Shown piece by piece: positions 1-7,438 of a stretch of 13,548 nt of DNA. The position numbers were made by a program, and so were the translations under genes. The notes below the pieces were generated by a model that saw nothing but the letters and a program-made list of their open reading frames with translations, was not told the DNA's origin and did no database searches. Position 1 is the first letter of the stretch, and the number at the start of each line of letters is the position of its first letter. The DNA comes from an uncultured Catenibacterium sp. Its GTDB lineage: Bacteria; Bacillota_I; Bacilli_A; Erysipelotrichales; Coprobacillaceae. The stretch lies in assembly GCA_900540685.1 (NCBI GenBank), contig UQGS01000055.1, positions 1 to 13,548 of the forward strand, written 5' to 3'.

Positions 1-60
1 AATCTAGTAGCGCATATGTCTGATATGCCGTATAATCTTGTTGGTATGTTTTCATGCTAG
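1..60 (+). CDS. C-terminal end of an unidentified rightward gene (partial)
   Basis: The first frame is open from base 1 and ends at a TAG, giving 19 residues that finish NLVGMFSC. A strong terminator begins 15 bases after the stop, which is what one expects behind a real gene. The fragment is too short to assign to a family, and an open stretch of 20 codons can occur by chance. The call rests mainly on the position of the terminator. Confidence 0.4.
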   Translation, partial: NLVAHMSDMPYNLVGMFSC

Positions 61-74
61 AATCAATATACCAC

Positions 75-105
75 AAAAGGCGGACCTCGGTCCGCCTTTT
101 GCTTT
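75..105. terminator. Bidirectional intrinsic terminator between convergent genes
   Basis: A perfect 12-bp inverted repeat (AAAAGGCGGACC, then GGTCCGCCTTTT) encloses only TC, so the RNA would fold with a CUCG tetraloop closed by C-G. The stem is GC-rich in the middle, carries T-runs on the right and A-runs on the left, and lies between a rightward gene ending at 60 and the leftward hom ending at 146. It can serve both directions. Confidence 0.9.
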
Positions 106-145
106 TTATGAAACTATAATGAGTTATTTACCCGTTACAGCCCCT

Positions 146-1300
146 TTAGCTTCTTACCTTGAAATATGTTGCTGGAGTATCCTTTAAAGCATCCTCTAGA
201 TCTTTAAATTCTACTTCATCAGTAATATAAATATGATCATCCCCAAATGAATAATATTCATCATAATTCAAATCTAATGGCTGTTCACTTCTTACATAAT
301 ACTTAGAAGATGTAATAGGATATACATCTTCAGTATAATCATAATCATGTGTCCATATATCCTTCTTAGCTGTCTTAATAATATCAGCTACTACAGCACT
401 TGCAGTAACATAACGTCCTGCACCCTTACCATAGAATAATACGTTTTCTAGATAATCACATGTAATTTCTACTACATTATATGCATCCATGACATTTCCT
501 ACAATCTCACTCATAGGTACAAGAGTAGGAGATACATCAATACCTAAACCATTTTCTAATTTTTTACTCATCGCAATCAATTTAATTCTATAACCAAGCT
601 TCTTTGCATAATCCATATCTTTCTTAGTCACATTACGGATACCAGTACATTTGATCTTATCAAAATCAAAGAATGTACCAAAGGCATTCATAGTAAGAAT
701 ATAGATCTTATGGGCTGCATCATAACCATCTAAGTCTAATGCAGCATTGGCTTCTACATAACCAAGATTCTGCGCAATCTTTAATGCTTCCTCAAAATCA
801 AGATTATCTCTTTCCATTAATGTGAGAATGAAGTTAGTAGTCCCATTTAAGATACCTTCAATCTTATTAATATTGTTGGCAACTAAATCTTCCTTTGCAG
901 GTACTACAACTGGAATACCTCCACCAACACTTGCTTCGTAATAAAGGTTTACACCATTTTCTCTTGCAGCAGTAAAGAGTTCTTTCGCATCATGCGCAAT
1001 AAGCGCCTTATTTGCAGTCACTACGTGCTTCTTCTTATTTAATGCATCTAAGATGATCTTTTTAGCGATAGTAGTACCACCAATAAGTTCTACTACAACA
1101 TCCACATCTTCATCATTGATGACTTCATGATAATCCTGTGTATAAATAATACCATCAGGAAGGTTTACATCCTCAAGTGCACAACCGTACTTAACGACTA
1201 CTTCTTCCCCAATTGTTTTTTCTAGTCTTTCTTTTTCTTTTGTAAGAATATCTACAGTTCCGAAACCAACAGTTCCTAGACCAATAACACCAATAATCAT
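146..1300 (-). CDS. hom: Homoserine dehydrogenase, short C-terminal regulatory region
   Basis: NAD(P)-dependent reduction of aspartate semialdehyde to homoserine, the branch point to threonine and methionine; cytoplasmic. The 384-residue protein has the N-terminal Rossmann motif GLGTVG (7-12), the ANK motif with Lys98, GILNGTTNFIL (149-159), and the catalytic set Tyr181, Glu183, Asp194 and Lys198, spaced exactly as in the well-studied yeast enzyme. Many bacterial homologues are about 430 residues and end in a full ACT domain. Here only about 55 residues follow the catalytic domain. They begin SKYYVRSEQPL like the start of an ACT strand but are too short for the whole fold, so threonine feedback may be weak or different. 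The ATG at 1300 is preceded by GGGGAGGAAG at good spacing. The gene appears monocistronic, with its own promoter and a shared downstream terminator. Confidence 0.95.
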   Translation of the reverse strand: MIIGVIGLGTVGFGTVDILTKEKERLEKTIGEEVVVKYGCALEDVNLPDGIIYTQDYHEVINDEDVDVVVELIGGTTIAKKIILDALNKKKHVVTANKALIAHDAKELFTAARENGVNLYYEASVGGGIPVVVPAKEDLVANNINKIEGILNGTTNFILTLMERDNLDFEEALKIAQNLGYVEANAALDLDGYDAAHKIYILTMNAFGTFFDFDKIKCTGIRNVTKKDMDYAKKLGYRIKLIAMSKKLENGLGIDVSPTLVPMSEIVGNVMDAYNVVEITCDYLENVLFYGKGAGRYVTASAVVADIIKTAKKDIWTHDYDYTEDVYPITSSKYYVRSEQPLDLNYDEYYSFGDDHIYITDEVEFKDLEDALKDTPATYFKVRS

Positions 1301-1336
1301 TTAAACTTCCTCCCCGATAGTATTAGAATTGTATAA

Positions 1337-1365
1337 AATTTACCATATTCATATAATGCTGTCAA
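1337..1365 (-). promoter_or_regulatory. Promoter of hom
   Basis: On the minus strand a perfect -35 TTGACA (1360-1365) is separated by 17 bases from TAAATT (1337-1342). A TGG just upstream of the hexamer makes it an extended -10. The predicted start near 1330 leaves a leader of about 30 bases before the ATG, too short for a T-box or riboswitch. Confidence 0.7.
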
Positions 1366-1426
1366 TTATATATAAGCTAAAATTTGTATAATATGCGATA
1401 TATACTAAAATATTTAGAAATTAAAC

Positions 1427-1451
1427 AAAAAAAGAGGAATTAATCCTCTTT
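1427..1451 (-). terminator. Intrinsic terminator of the HAD phosphatase gene
   Basis: An 8-bp stem (plus-strand arms AAAGAGGA 1431-1438 and TCCTCTTT 1444-1451) with a 5-base loop is followed on the minus strand by seven T (1427-1433). The TAA stop codon of the HAD gene lies in the loop region, so gene end and terminator overlap. Confidence 0.8.
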
Positions 1452-2204
1452 TAAAATGTCTTCAATTGCTTCAGCTAAGCTATTTACTATCTTTTCAGCT
1501 TTATCTTTTACTTCAATTGGGGCATAAGTAAAAGTATAACCATGTTTAACACCATCTAATAAAGGAAGATCATTCCATGAATCTCCAATACCATATACAT
1601 CATTCTTATTAATATTAAAGTAATTGACAACATGGTCAATTCCAGTGCCCTTAGAACATCCTACACCACATACATCGACATGATTATTATTCTGATAAGC
1701 AGCGCATATATCATTATAGCGGGCATTAATATAATCCATCGCATTCATCGCATTCTCTAAATCACCTTCAGGAAAATGGAAAGAGAATGCATCTGCTTCA
1801 TCAAAAGTTAATTCATCTAAAGAATCAATTGTAGTACCCCATGTCTCACCTTGAGGGCGATACATATAAATCTCATCTTTATATACTATGGACATATGCA
1901 CAGGAATCGTATTCGCAATCTCTCTTACTATATTCATAGGGATTGATTTCTCAAAAATGATGTCTTCTTTCTTATTAAAAATCACACCACCACTTAATGT
2001 AATATAGAAATCAAAATCAATATCAGTTAAAGGATACTCCTTTAGTCCTCCAAAAGGATACTTAATCCCCTCTAATTGTCTTCCTGTACATAATCCAAAT
2101 AGATGTCCCTGTTTCTGGAATGTACGAATCGCTTCAACATCTTCTTTATGTACTCCATCCTTAAAAAATAACGTATTATCAAAATCACTCGCCAAAATTT
2201 TCAT
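1440..2204 (-). CDS. Cof-type HAD-IIB family phosphatase
   Basis: A cytoplasmic Mg-dependent phosphohydrolase of the Cof/YidA-like HAD-IIB subfamily, normally acting on sugar phosphates or flavin-type phosphates. The true substrate cannot be read from the sequence. The 254 residues show motif I DFDNT (7-11, nucleophile Asp7 and acid/base Asp9), motif II LCTGR (Thr40), motif III Lys185 in GCSKGTG, and motif IV GDSWND (207-212), all intact. The region between motifs II and III is the C2-type cap that sets specificity. Length is slightly below the usual 260-280. The ATG has AGGAGAAGG five bases upstream (minus strand, 2210-2218). The gene stands alone, diverges from the ATPase operon and has its own terminator. 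A cre-like box lies about 65 bases upstream of its start. I found no convincing -35/-10 pair for it. Confidence 0.9.
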   Translation of the reverse strand: MKILASDFDNTLFFKDGVHKEDVEAIRTFQKQGHLFGLCTGRQLEGIKYPFGGLKEYPLTDIDFDFYITLSGGVIFNKKEDIIFEKSIPMNIVREIANTIPVHMSIVYKDEIYMYRPQGETWGTTIDSLDELTFDEADAFSFHFPEGDLENAMNAMDYINARYNDICAAYQNNNHVDVCGVGCSKGTGIDHVVNYFNINKNDVYGIGDSWNDLPLLDGVKHGYTFTYAPIEVKDKAEKIVNSLAEAIEDILKED

Positions 2205-2266
2205 CTTTTCCTTCTCCTATATATATAGAATACGGAAAAATCACAAAAAATGCCATACCAAAGTGA

Positions 2267-2283
2267 TATAAAACGCTTACATT
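2267..2283 (-). promoter_or_regulatory. cre-like site 1 (candidate CcpA operator)
   Basis: Read on the minus strand, AATGTAAGCGTTTTATA matches the Gram-positive cre consensus WWTGAAARCGYTTTCWW at 15 of 17 positions, with the central RCGYTTT intact. It lies 63 bases upstream of the HAD start codon, where it could affect either divergent unit. AT-rich DNA inflates matches at the W positions, so the core is what counts. Confidence 0.5.
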
Positions 2284-2306
2284 AAACAAAGAGAGATATT
2301 TGTATA

Positions 2307-2335
2307 TTGTTGCATTCATATGATAGGTGTATAAC
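2307..2335 (+). promoter_or_regulatory. Candidate upstream promoter of the ATPase operon
   Basis: TTGTTG (2307-2312) and TATAAC (2330-2335) are separated by exactly 17 bases on the plus strand. The -35 matches only three consensus positions and the -10 five. If used, the leader would be about 275 bases and would include the nested inverted repeat and two of the cre-like boxes. Confidence 0.35.
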
Positions 2336-2354
2336 TAATGCAGAAAATAGGCAT

Positions 2355-2388
2355 GAAATAAATGACTTATGGTCATATTGCTTATTTC
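2355..2388 (+). repeat. Nested inverted repeat in the divergent promoter region
   Basis: Outer arms GAAATAA (2355-2361) and TTATTTC (2382-2388) enclose inner arms ATGAC (2362-2366) and GTCAT (2372-2376), with loop TTATG and a five-base bulge ATTGC on one side. There is no T-run directly after it, so it does not look like a terminator. It could be an operator or a leader RNA hairpin if the upstream promoter is used. Confidence 0.45.
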
Positions 2389-2428
2389 CTAAAAAGGCGA
2401 TTTATTATGTTCGTTATTTCACAAAATT

Positions 2429-2445
2429 TATGTATACGCTTTATA
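2429..2445 (+). promoter_or_regulatory. cre-like site 2, overlapping the ATPase promoter
   Basis: TATGTATACGCTTTATA matches WWTGAAARCGYTTTCWW at 14 of 17 positions. It covers the -35 region and the start of the spacer of the TATAAT promoter at 2457, a placement typical for repression by CcpA. Confidence 0.4.
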
Positions 2446-2462
2446 TAAATTAAGAGTATAAT
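2433..2462 (+). promoter_or_regulatory. Candidate main promoter of the ATPase operon
   Basis: A perfect -10 TATAAT (2457-2462) is present, but the -35 region is poor (TATACG at 18-base spacing or ATACGC at 17). A weak -35 with a strong -10 can mean activator dependence or that the real promoter is elsewhere. The implied leader is about 150 bases. Confidence 0.45.
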
Positions 2463-2467
2463 GAATG

Positions 2468-2520
2468 TATCAACCAGGATACATATACATTTGATATGTC
2501 TGAATATATCTGTTTGATAT
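2468..2520 (+). repeat. TTGATA repeats just after the predicted transcription start
   Basis: TATCAA (2468-2473) is an inverted copy of TTGATA (2491-2496), and TTTGATAT occurs twice as direct repeats (2490-2497, 2513-2520), 23 bases apart, about two helical turns. They sit immediately downstream of the TATAAT box, where operators often lie. The elements are short and AT-rich, so chance is possible. Confidence 0.3.
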
Positions 2521-2535
2521 AGATAACGCTTTTTT
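2519..2535 (+). promoter_or_regulatory. cre-like site 3 in the ATPase leader
   Basis: ATAGATAACGCTTTTTT matches the cre consensus at 14 of 17 positions with the core AACGCTTT. It lies about 50 bases downstream of the predicted start of the TATAAT promoter, a position known for roadblock repression. Together with sites 1 and 2 it makes three cores within about 260 bases. Confidence 0.4.
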
Positions 2536-2618
2536 ATCACGATGAAATTGTTTTTGGTTGAATTTTAAAATCAATAGGAGTATTATCCTAGAGAATCAAA
2601 GAGAAGGAGGTATGTGGA

Positions 2619-2930
2619 TTGGATAAAATGATTCTTGATATCATAGCTGTAGACCACAGATGTGCTCAGGCTGTTAAAGATGCCAAAAAGAAGAGACAGG
2701 ATACAACTGCAGATATGAACAGTAAGAAGAAGGAAATCTACGATTCTTTCGTTAAGGAGTATCAGGTTACACTTGATGCGAAGAAGAAAGAGTTACAGGA
2801 AAGAATTGACGCAACAAAGAAGAAGAATGAAGAGGATTATAATTCTTCTGTTGAGAAGATCACCAGCCTTTATGAAGCCCACAAGGAGGAGTGGGTTGCA
2901 TCTATCGTAGACAGATGTAAAGAGATTTAG
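2619..2930 (+). CDS. V/A-type ATPase peripheral stalk subunit G/H
   Basis: A small coiled-coil subunit predicted to pair with subunit E in the peripheral stalks that hold the catalytic head against rotor torque. The 103-residue protein has a short hydrophobic N-terminal stretch (3-10). It is then almost entirely charged helix rich in Lys, Glu and Asp (about 16-85), with a heptad-like pattern and no membrane segment. Length and first position in the operon match NtpF (the H/G subunit) of Enterococcus-type operons. The start is TTG: AAGGAGG (2604-2610) lies eight bases before it, whereas the first in-frame ATG at 2628 is 17 bases from the ribosome site. The out-of-frame ATG at 2612 hits a stop after four codons. 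The next gene starts 10 bases after the stop. Sequence identity in this family is low, so the call leans on context. Confidence 0.8.
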   Translation: MDKMILDIIAVDHRCAQAVKDAKKKRQDTTADMNSKKKEIYDSFVKEYQVTLDAKKKELQERIDATKKKNEEDYNSSVEKITSLYEAHKEEWVASIVDRCKEI

Positions 2931-2940
2931 AGGTGAGACT

Positions 2941-3975
2941 ATGAGTTTTTCATCTAATGCAGTTCTTGCAAAGGCAAGATCTATGTATGGTAAACATCTC
3001 ACTCCTGAAAGTTATGATGAACTTTTAAAGAAAAGAACTGTCAATGATGTTGTCAGTTACTTAAAGAGTGAAACAGCGTATGGTCCTATTCTTGAAGGTT
3101 TGAAAGAAACAAACATTCATAGAGGACAGCTTGAATCACTTCTTGATGAAGAAGAATTCTTACGTGCTATAAGATTGATTCATTATGCACCTAAGGGTGA
3201 CCAGAAGTTTTATCAGCTAGGTATTATTAGACGTGAAATAGCTGTGCTATTGAGTAAAGTACGTTTATTCAATAGTGATGAAACATTGAATTCTGAATTA
3301 GATATACCTTCATACCTACCTCGTTATTCAACGTTTGATCTTTATGGCTTATTAAGTATTGAAGACTACCCATCATTATTAAGATATATGGAGAAAACAC
3401 GTTACTACCGTATATTACAGAAATATATGCCTGTAGATGATGAGAAGATCGATACAAACATGATGGAACTTGATTTCAAACGTGCTTACTATAAGTTATT
3501 CGTTGAAACAGTGAAATCTACTTTTAAAGGTAAAAAACAGAAGGATCTACTTACTATGATCTATACTCAGATTGAGCTAGAGAATATTACGAAGATCTAT
3601 AGATTTAAACGATTCTTTAATTCTAAGCCTGAACAAATCAAGAAACAGTTGATCTTGGATTACTCACGTATTCCACAATCAACAATGAATGAATTGATTG
3701 AAACAAAAGATGCAGAGGAGTTCTTAAAGAAGCTTGCTTCATCACCTTATAAGTTATATGTGGATGATCAGGAATTCGTTTATATCGAATACTATACAGA
3801 TAAGATCAAATATAATCTCGCTAAGAGAAATATGCGATTTACTACAGATGCTGCCATGGTTTACATGACATATCTGATTGTATTTGAAAACGAAGTTGAA
3901 AATCTAAAACATATCATTGAAGGTTTAAGATATGGTGAAGAGGCTGAAAAAATAGCCCAGCTGCTTATCTACTAG
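2941..3975 (+). CDS. ntpC: V/A-type ATPase subunit C (AC39/d type)
   Basis: The funnel-shaped collar subunit that sits on the K ring and receives the central stalk D/F, coupling head rotation to the membrane rotor; cytoplasmic face. At 344 residues it has the usual family length. It is mainly helical, with the family-typical N-terminus (NAVLAKARSMYGKHL) and the repeated three-fold pattern of aspartate- and tyrosine-rich helices (for example PRYSTFDLYGLLSIEDYPSLLRY split around 126-150). No membrane helices are visible. AGGTGA (2931-2936) lies just upstream of the ATG, directly after the stop of the stalk gene, and the next gene follows after 10 bases. In Enterococcus hirae ntpC lies after ntpE; here it is moved forward, before the I genes. 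Confidence 0.9.
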   Translation: MSFSSNAVLAKARSMYGKHLTPESYDELLKKRTVNDVVSYLKSETAYGPILEGLKETNIHRGQLESLLDEEEFLRAIRLIHYAPKGDQKFYQLGIIRREIAVLLSKVRLFNSDETLNSELDIPSYLPRYSTFDLYGLLSIEDYPSLLRYMEKTRYYRILQKYMPVDDEKIDTNMMELDFKRAYYKLFVETVKSTFKGKKQKDLLTMIYTQIELENITKIYRFKRFFNSKPEQIKKQLILDYSRIPQSTMNELIETKDAEEFLKKLASSPYKLYVDDQEFVYIEYYTDKIKYNLAKRNMRFTTDAAMVYMTYLIVFENEVENLKHIIEGLRYGEEAEKIAQLLIY

Positions 3976-3985
3976 GGGGAATAAC

Positions 3986-5512
3986 ATGGCAATAGAAGAA
4001 ATGGAATTGCTGGACATGACCTTTGATAAGAAGTACTTAAAAGAGGTTCTATGTCAGTTAAAAGAAACAAAGTATTTCTATCCTCAGCCAGCAACTAAGA
4101 TTGTGAATAACGTCAAAGATGTATTCACAATGACACCTGATGAGGATTACAAGAACATGCTTGATGAATTAACAGAGCTTGCTGAAAACATTAAGCTTAA
4201 TACATCAAGTGTAAAAGAAGGAACTATTGAATTTAAGAAAGAAGATTATCGTAAAGCATTAGACGATGTTCAGAAAGAAGTCAAACACTATCTTGATATC
4301 AAGAATGAGTTTTTGACTGAACGTGGACAGAACCAGGATGCTTATGAAATCCTCAATGGTCTTTCTAATACAGAATTAAATATGGATGAAGTCAAAGAAT
4401 GCGAATATATGGAAGCAAGAATTGGCCGTATTCCTAGAAGAAACAAAGACAAGCTTGACTACTATAAAGGACAGGCAATCATGTTCTTAGAACTTGGTGA
4501 AGATGCGAAAGGTATTTATTGTCTCTATATGACAACTAAGTCTGCTATCTTAAAGGTAGATAACATCTTCCAGTCAGTTGGCTTTGAAGAAATTGAAATT
4601 CCTGATTTCGTTCATGGTAGAATGGAAGATGCAAAGAAGGAATTACTTGAAGAAATTGAAAGTATGAATGCTTCAATTCGTAAAGCAGACAGCCGTTTAG
4701 AAGGTATTAGAGATGCACATAAAGAAGAATTATTAAAGATGTTTGCTGATTTAACTCTTGCTGTTAGAATTGAAGAATTCAAAGTATTTGTTGTTGATTA
4801 TCAATCTAAATATGCTATCTATGGATTTGTACCTGTAAGAGTCGCTAAAGATATTAAGAAGGCTTTTGAAAAGTACAATGTAGAATATCAGGACTTGCCT
4901 GCAAATATTTATGGTGATCAGCAGATCATTGCACCAACACTTACTAATAACTATCCATGGGCTAAACCATTTGAAGTGATCTCTAAAGTTAAACAGAGTG
5001 ATCATGTGGATACTACTTTAGCCACTGCAGTACTATTCATCTTAGTATTTGCACTTATGCTTGGTGATATTGGTTTAGGTGTTGTGCTTGTATTACTTGG
5101 ATTACTTATGAGAAAGAAAGAATCAGGAAAGATGATTACTATTCTTGGTATTGCATCTTTTGTTGGTGGTTTAATTTATGGTGATGCTTTCTACAGTATT
5201 CATCTTTATCCATCAGTAATCCCTGTTGCAGATGCATTTAGTTATCAGCGCTTCATTAATGCGATTCTCTTACTTATTGTAGGTCAATTCTGCATTGGTA
5301 AAGTAAAAGCTATCTATAACGAACAATCAATGATTAATAAGGTATTCTCTATCAAGGGTGTCGTTGGCATCGTCATGGGACTTGCAGTGGCTGCTTATGT
5401 AGCGATTGCTGTAGATACAACTTGGCATGTCTCTTATTTACCATTAGTTGTTGTACTTGTATTAGGCATTGTATTGAACTTCATTAAGAAAGCGCTCGAT
5501 AAGAAACAATAG
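3986..5512 (+). CDS. Truncated-type V/A-ATPase subunit I paralogue lacking the ion half-channel helices
   Basis: A homologue of the stator subunit I (a). The 508 residues keep the whole cytoplasmic arm: N-terminal lobe 1-80, a coiled-coil hairpin about 85-125 and 210-260, and the conserved IYGFVP turn at 278-283. About six hydrophobic helices follow, near 343-361, 361-375, 383-399, 422-440, 458-475 and 483-500. It ends with KKALDKKQ at the point where the next gene continues with its last two helices. It therefore has no counterpart of the essential arginine helix. The usual DPT before the first helix is degraded to VDTT, but LGDIGLG (359-365) is kept. The frame is intact over its full length, with AGGGGG before its ATG and the same codon style as its neighbours, so it looks maintained rather than decaying. 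It may be an assembly or structural stator partner that cannot conduct ions by itself. Confidence 0.85.
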   Translation: MAIEEMELLDMTFDKKYLKEVLCQLKETKYFYPQPATKIVNNVKDVFTMTPDEDYKNMLDELTELAENIKLNTSSVKEGTIEFKKEDYRKALDDVQKEVKHYLDIKNEFLTERGQNQDAYEILNGLSNTELNMDEVKECEYMEARIGRIPRRNKDKLDYYKGQAIMFLELGEDAKGIYCLYMTTKSAILKVDNIFQSVGFEEIEIPDFVHGRMEDAKKELLEEIESMNASIRKADSRLEGIRDAHKEELLKMFADLTLAVRIEEFKVFVVDYQSKYAIYGFVPVRVAKDIKKAFEKYNVEYQDLPANIYGDQQIIAPTLTNNYPWAKPFEVISKVKQSDHVDTTLATAVLFILVFALMLGDIGLGVVLVLLGLLMRKKESGKMITILGIASFVGGLIYGDAFYSIHLYPSVIPVADAFSYQRFINAILLLIVGQFCIGKVKAIYNEQSMINKVFSIKGVVGIVMGLAVAAYVAIAVDTTWHVSYLPLVVVLVLGIVLNFIKKALDKKQ

Positions 5513-5525
5513 AAGGGAGGATACT

Positions 5526-7424
5526 ATGGCTATCTCAAAATTGCAGCTCGTTGAGATAGAATTCCCTGAAACAATGAGTGATGAAGTATTATCTAAACTT
5601 GTTGATTCAGAAGAATTTCATCCAGAGCCAGCATCAAAGTTTGTGGATTCAGTCAGAGGTCTTAAAGTCATGAATAAGGATAATCCTTATGCTGATTTAT
5701 TAGGACGTATGGATGAAGCAGCTGAAAAGTATGGTATTCATATCAATACATCAGAACAGCCTCAGATCATCAATATTGTAGAAGCAGATGATTACTTCTG
5801 CGAATGTCTTGATGAAGCAAACAGAATTTCACGTGTTAAAAATGAATTACAGGTTATGATTGATGAAAACAATCAGGCCAAGAAGTACTTGAAATATATG
5901 AAGGATCTCGATATGGACTTCGATGACCTTTTCTCAAGTGAATATATCCAGGTTAGATTTGGTAAGCTACCTACAATGAATCTTGATAAGTTATCTTATT
6001 ATGATTCACAGGAATTCTTATTTAAATCAATCTATCAGGATGCAAAGACATGTTATTGTTTCTATATAACATCTCCTTCTAATGCACCTGAAATAGATAA
6101 CATTTTCTCTTCATTATTCTTTGAACGTATTCATATTCCTGAATTCCTTCATGGAACTCCACATGAATCATTAGAAATCATTGAAGAAGAGAATAAGACT
6201 GCAGAAGCCTCTATCAAGAAATGTGATGATAAATTAAAAGATCTATTCAGTAAGAAAGAAAAAGATTTATCTGTCATTTATGCTTCATGTCAGGAACTTA
6301 ATAAGACAAGTGAAGCACAGAGATATGTCGTAGTATTTGGAAACAATGCTGCTATCTATGGTTTCTGTGATAAACATTATGCACAATCTTTAAAAGAAGA
6401 ACTTGAACAGATGGACAAGGTGCATGTTGAAATCAAACCAGCAATGGGAGATTCAAGACTTTATCCACCTACAAAACTCAAGAACAACTGGTTCTCAAGA
6501 CCATTCAAGATGTTCGTTGAGATGTATGGTGTTCCATCTTATACAGACTTTGACCCAACAAATTTCGTTGCGGTAACATATACATTCTTATTCGGTATGA
6601 TGTTCGCCGATGTTGGTCAAGGTATCCTGCTTTCAATCATTGGTTTCCTTGCTTATAAATTAAAAGGCATGAAGCTTGGTGAAGTAGGTATGCGTATTGG
6701 TATTTCATCTGCAATATTTGGTGTAATCTTTGGTTCAGTATTTGGATCAGAAGAGATTCTTGTTCCATTCTTTGCGCCAATGGCATCTGAAAATACTATG
6801 ACGCTATTAGGTGTTGCAATTGGTGTAGGTGTATGTTTAATCATCATCTCAATCCTATTCAATATCTATTTAAATTTGAAGAAGAAACATTGGGGAGAAT
6901 TACTATTCTCTCAAAATGGTGTCGCTGGTTTAGTATTCTATGTTGCAGTATTAGTACTCGCAATGAATATGTTATTAAACCTTGGCTTAAATATCCCAAT
7001 GGGTATCTATGTTGCAATCTTTATCATTGCCCCACTTGTAATGATCTTCTTAAAAGAACCTCTTACTTACAAACTTGAAGGTAAGAAGATGTTCCCACAT
7101 GGATTTGGTAACTTCTTTACTGAATCATTCTTCGAAATGATCGAAGTATTGTTGACATTTGTTGCCAACACTATGTCATTCCTACGTGTTGGCGGTTTCG
7201 TCTTATCACACGCTGGTATGATGCTAGTTGTTTACACATTAGCTGAAATGGTTGGTGGAGCTGGTTATTTCATCGTTCTAGTTATTGGTAACGCATTTGT
7301 AATGTGTCTAGAAGGATTAATTGTCGGTATCCAGGTATTAAGACTTGAATTCTATGAATTATTCAGTCGTTACTATGAAGGTAATGGTAAACCATTTGTA
7401 TCTATGAAAGAAAGTCTAGAATAA
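5526..7424 (+). CDS. ntpI: V/A-type ATPase subunit I, full-length stator with ion half-channels
   Basis: The membrane stator that forms the two ion half-channels against the K ring and anchors the peripheral stalks. The 632 residues match the usual bacterial length. The N-terminal cytoplasmic arm (about 1-330) is followed by FDPTNF (342-347), FADVGQG (360-366) and about eight membrane helices. Helix 7 carries SFLRVGG with Arg554, the equivalent of the essential arginine of eukaryotic subunit a. Helix 8 carries CLEGLIVGIQVLRLEFYE with Glu596 and Arg606. It is clearly paralogous to the gene before it: both share F-P-x-PA-x-K-x-V near residues 31-40, RxGxxP near 145, DNIF near 192 and IPxFxHG near 205. 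AGGGAGG precedes the ATG, 13 bases after the preceding stop. This copy should be the functional ion path. Confidence 0.95.
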   Translation: MAISKLQLVEIEFPETMSDEVLSKLVDSEEFHPEPASKFVDSVRGLKVMNKDNPYADLLGRMDEAAEKYGIHINTSEQPQIINIVEADDYFCECLDEANRISRVKNELQVMIDENNQAKKYLKYMKDLDMDFDDLFSSEYIQVRFGKLPTMNLDKLSYYDSQEFLFKSIYQDAKTCYCFYITSPSNAPEIDNIFSSLFFERIHIPEFLHGTPHESLEIIEEENKTAEASIKKCDDKLKDLFSKKEKDLSVIYASCQELNKTSEAQRYVVVFGNNAAIYGFCDKHYAQSLKEELEQMDKVHVEIKPAMGDSRLYPPTKLKNNWFSRPFKMFVEMYGVPSYTDFDPTNFVAVTYTFLFGMMFADVGQGILLSIIGFLAYKLKGMKLGEVGMRIGISSAIFGVIFGSVFGSEEILVPFFAPMASENTMTLLGVAIGVGVCLIIISILFNIYLNLKKKHWGELLFSQNGVAGLVFYVAVLVLAMNMLLNLGLNIPMGIYVAIFIIAPLVMIFLKEPLTYKLEGKKMFPHGFGNFFTESFFEMIEVLLTFVANTMSFLRVGGFVLSHAGMMLVVYTLAEMVGGAGYFIVLVIGNAFVMCLEGLIVGIQVLRLEFYELFSRYYEGNGKPFVSMKESLE

Positions 7425-7438
7425 CGGAGGAAGAAAAA

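Noticed and set aside
1301..1430. T-box or amino-acid riboswitch upstream of hom
   Set aside because: The promoter lies only about 30 bases before the start codon, leaving no room for such an element.
2793..3002. Leftward 69-codon open frame across the G/H and C genes
   Set aside because: It is antisense to two well-supported genes, has no ribosome site, and its sequence follows the complement of their codons.
3986..5512. First I gene as a decaying pseudogene
   Set aside because: It has a strong ribosome site, one uninterrupted frame of 508 codons, conserved spacing to both neighbours and no leftover downstream sequence for the missing helices, so maintenance is the better reading.
6653..6862. 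Leftward 69-codon open frame inside the full-length I gene
   Set aside because: Antisense shadow of membrane-helix coding sequence; no family resemblance or start signal.
6833..7078. Rightward 81-codon open frame inside the full-length I gene
   Set aside because: Out-of-frame reading of a well-conserved gene, with odd composition rich in Cys and Tyr.
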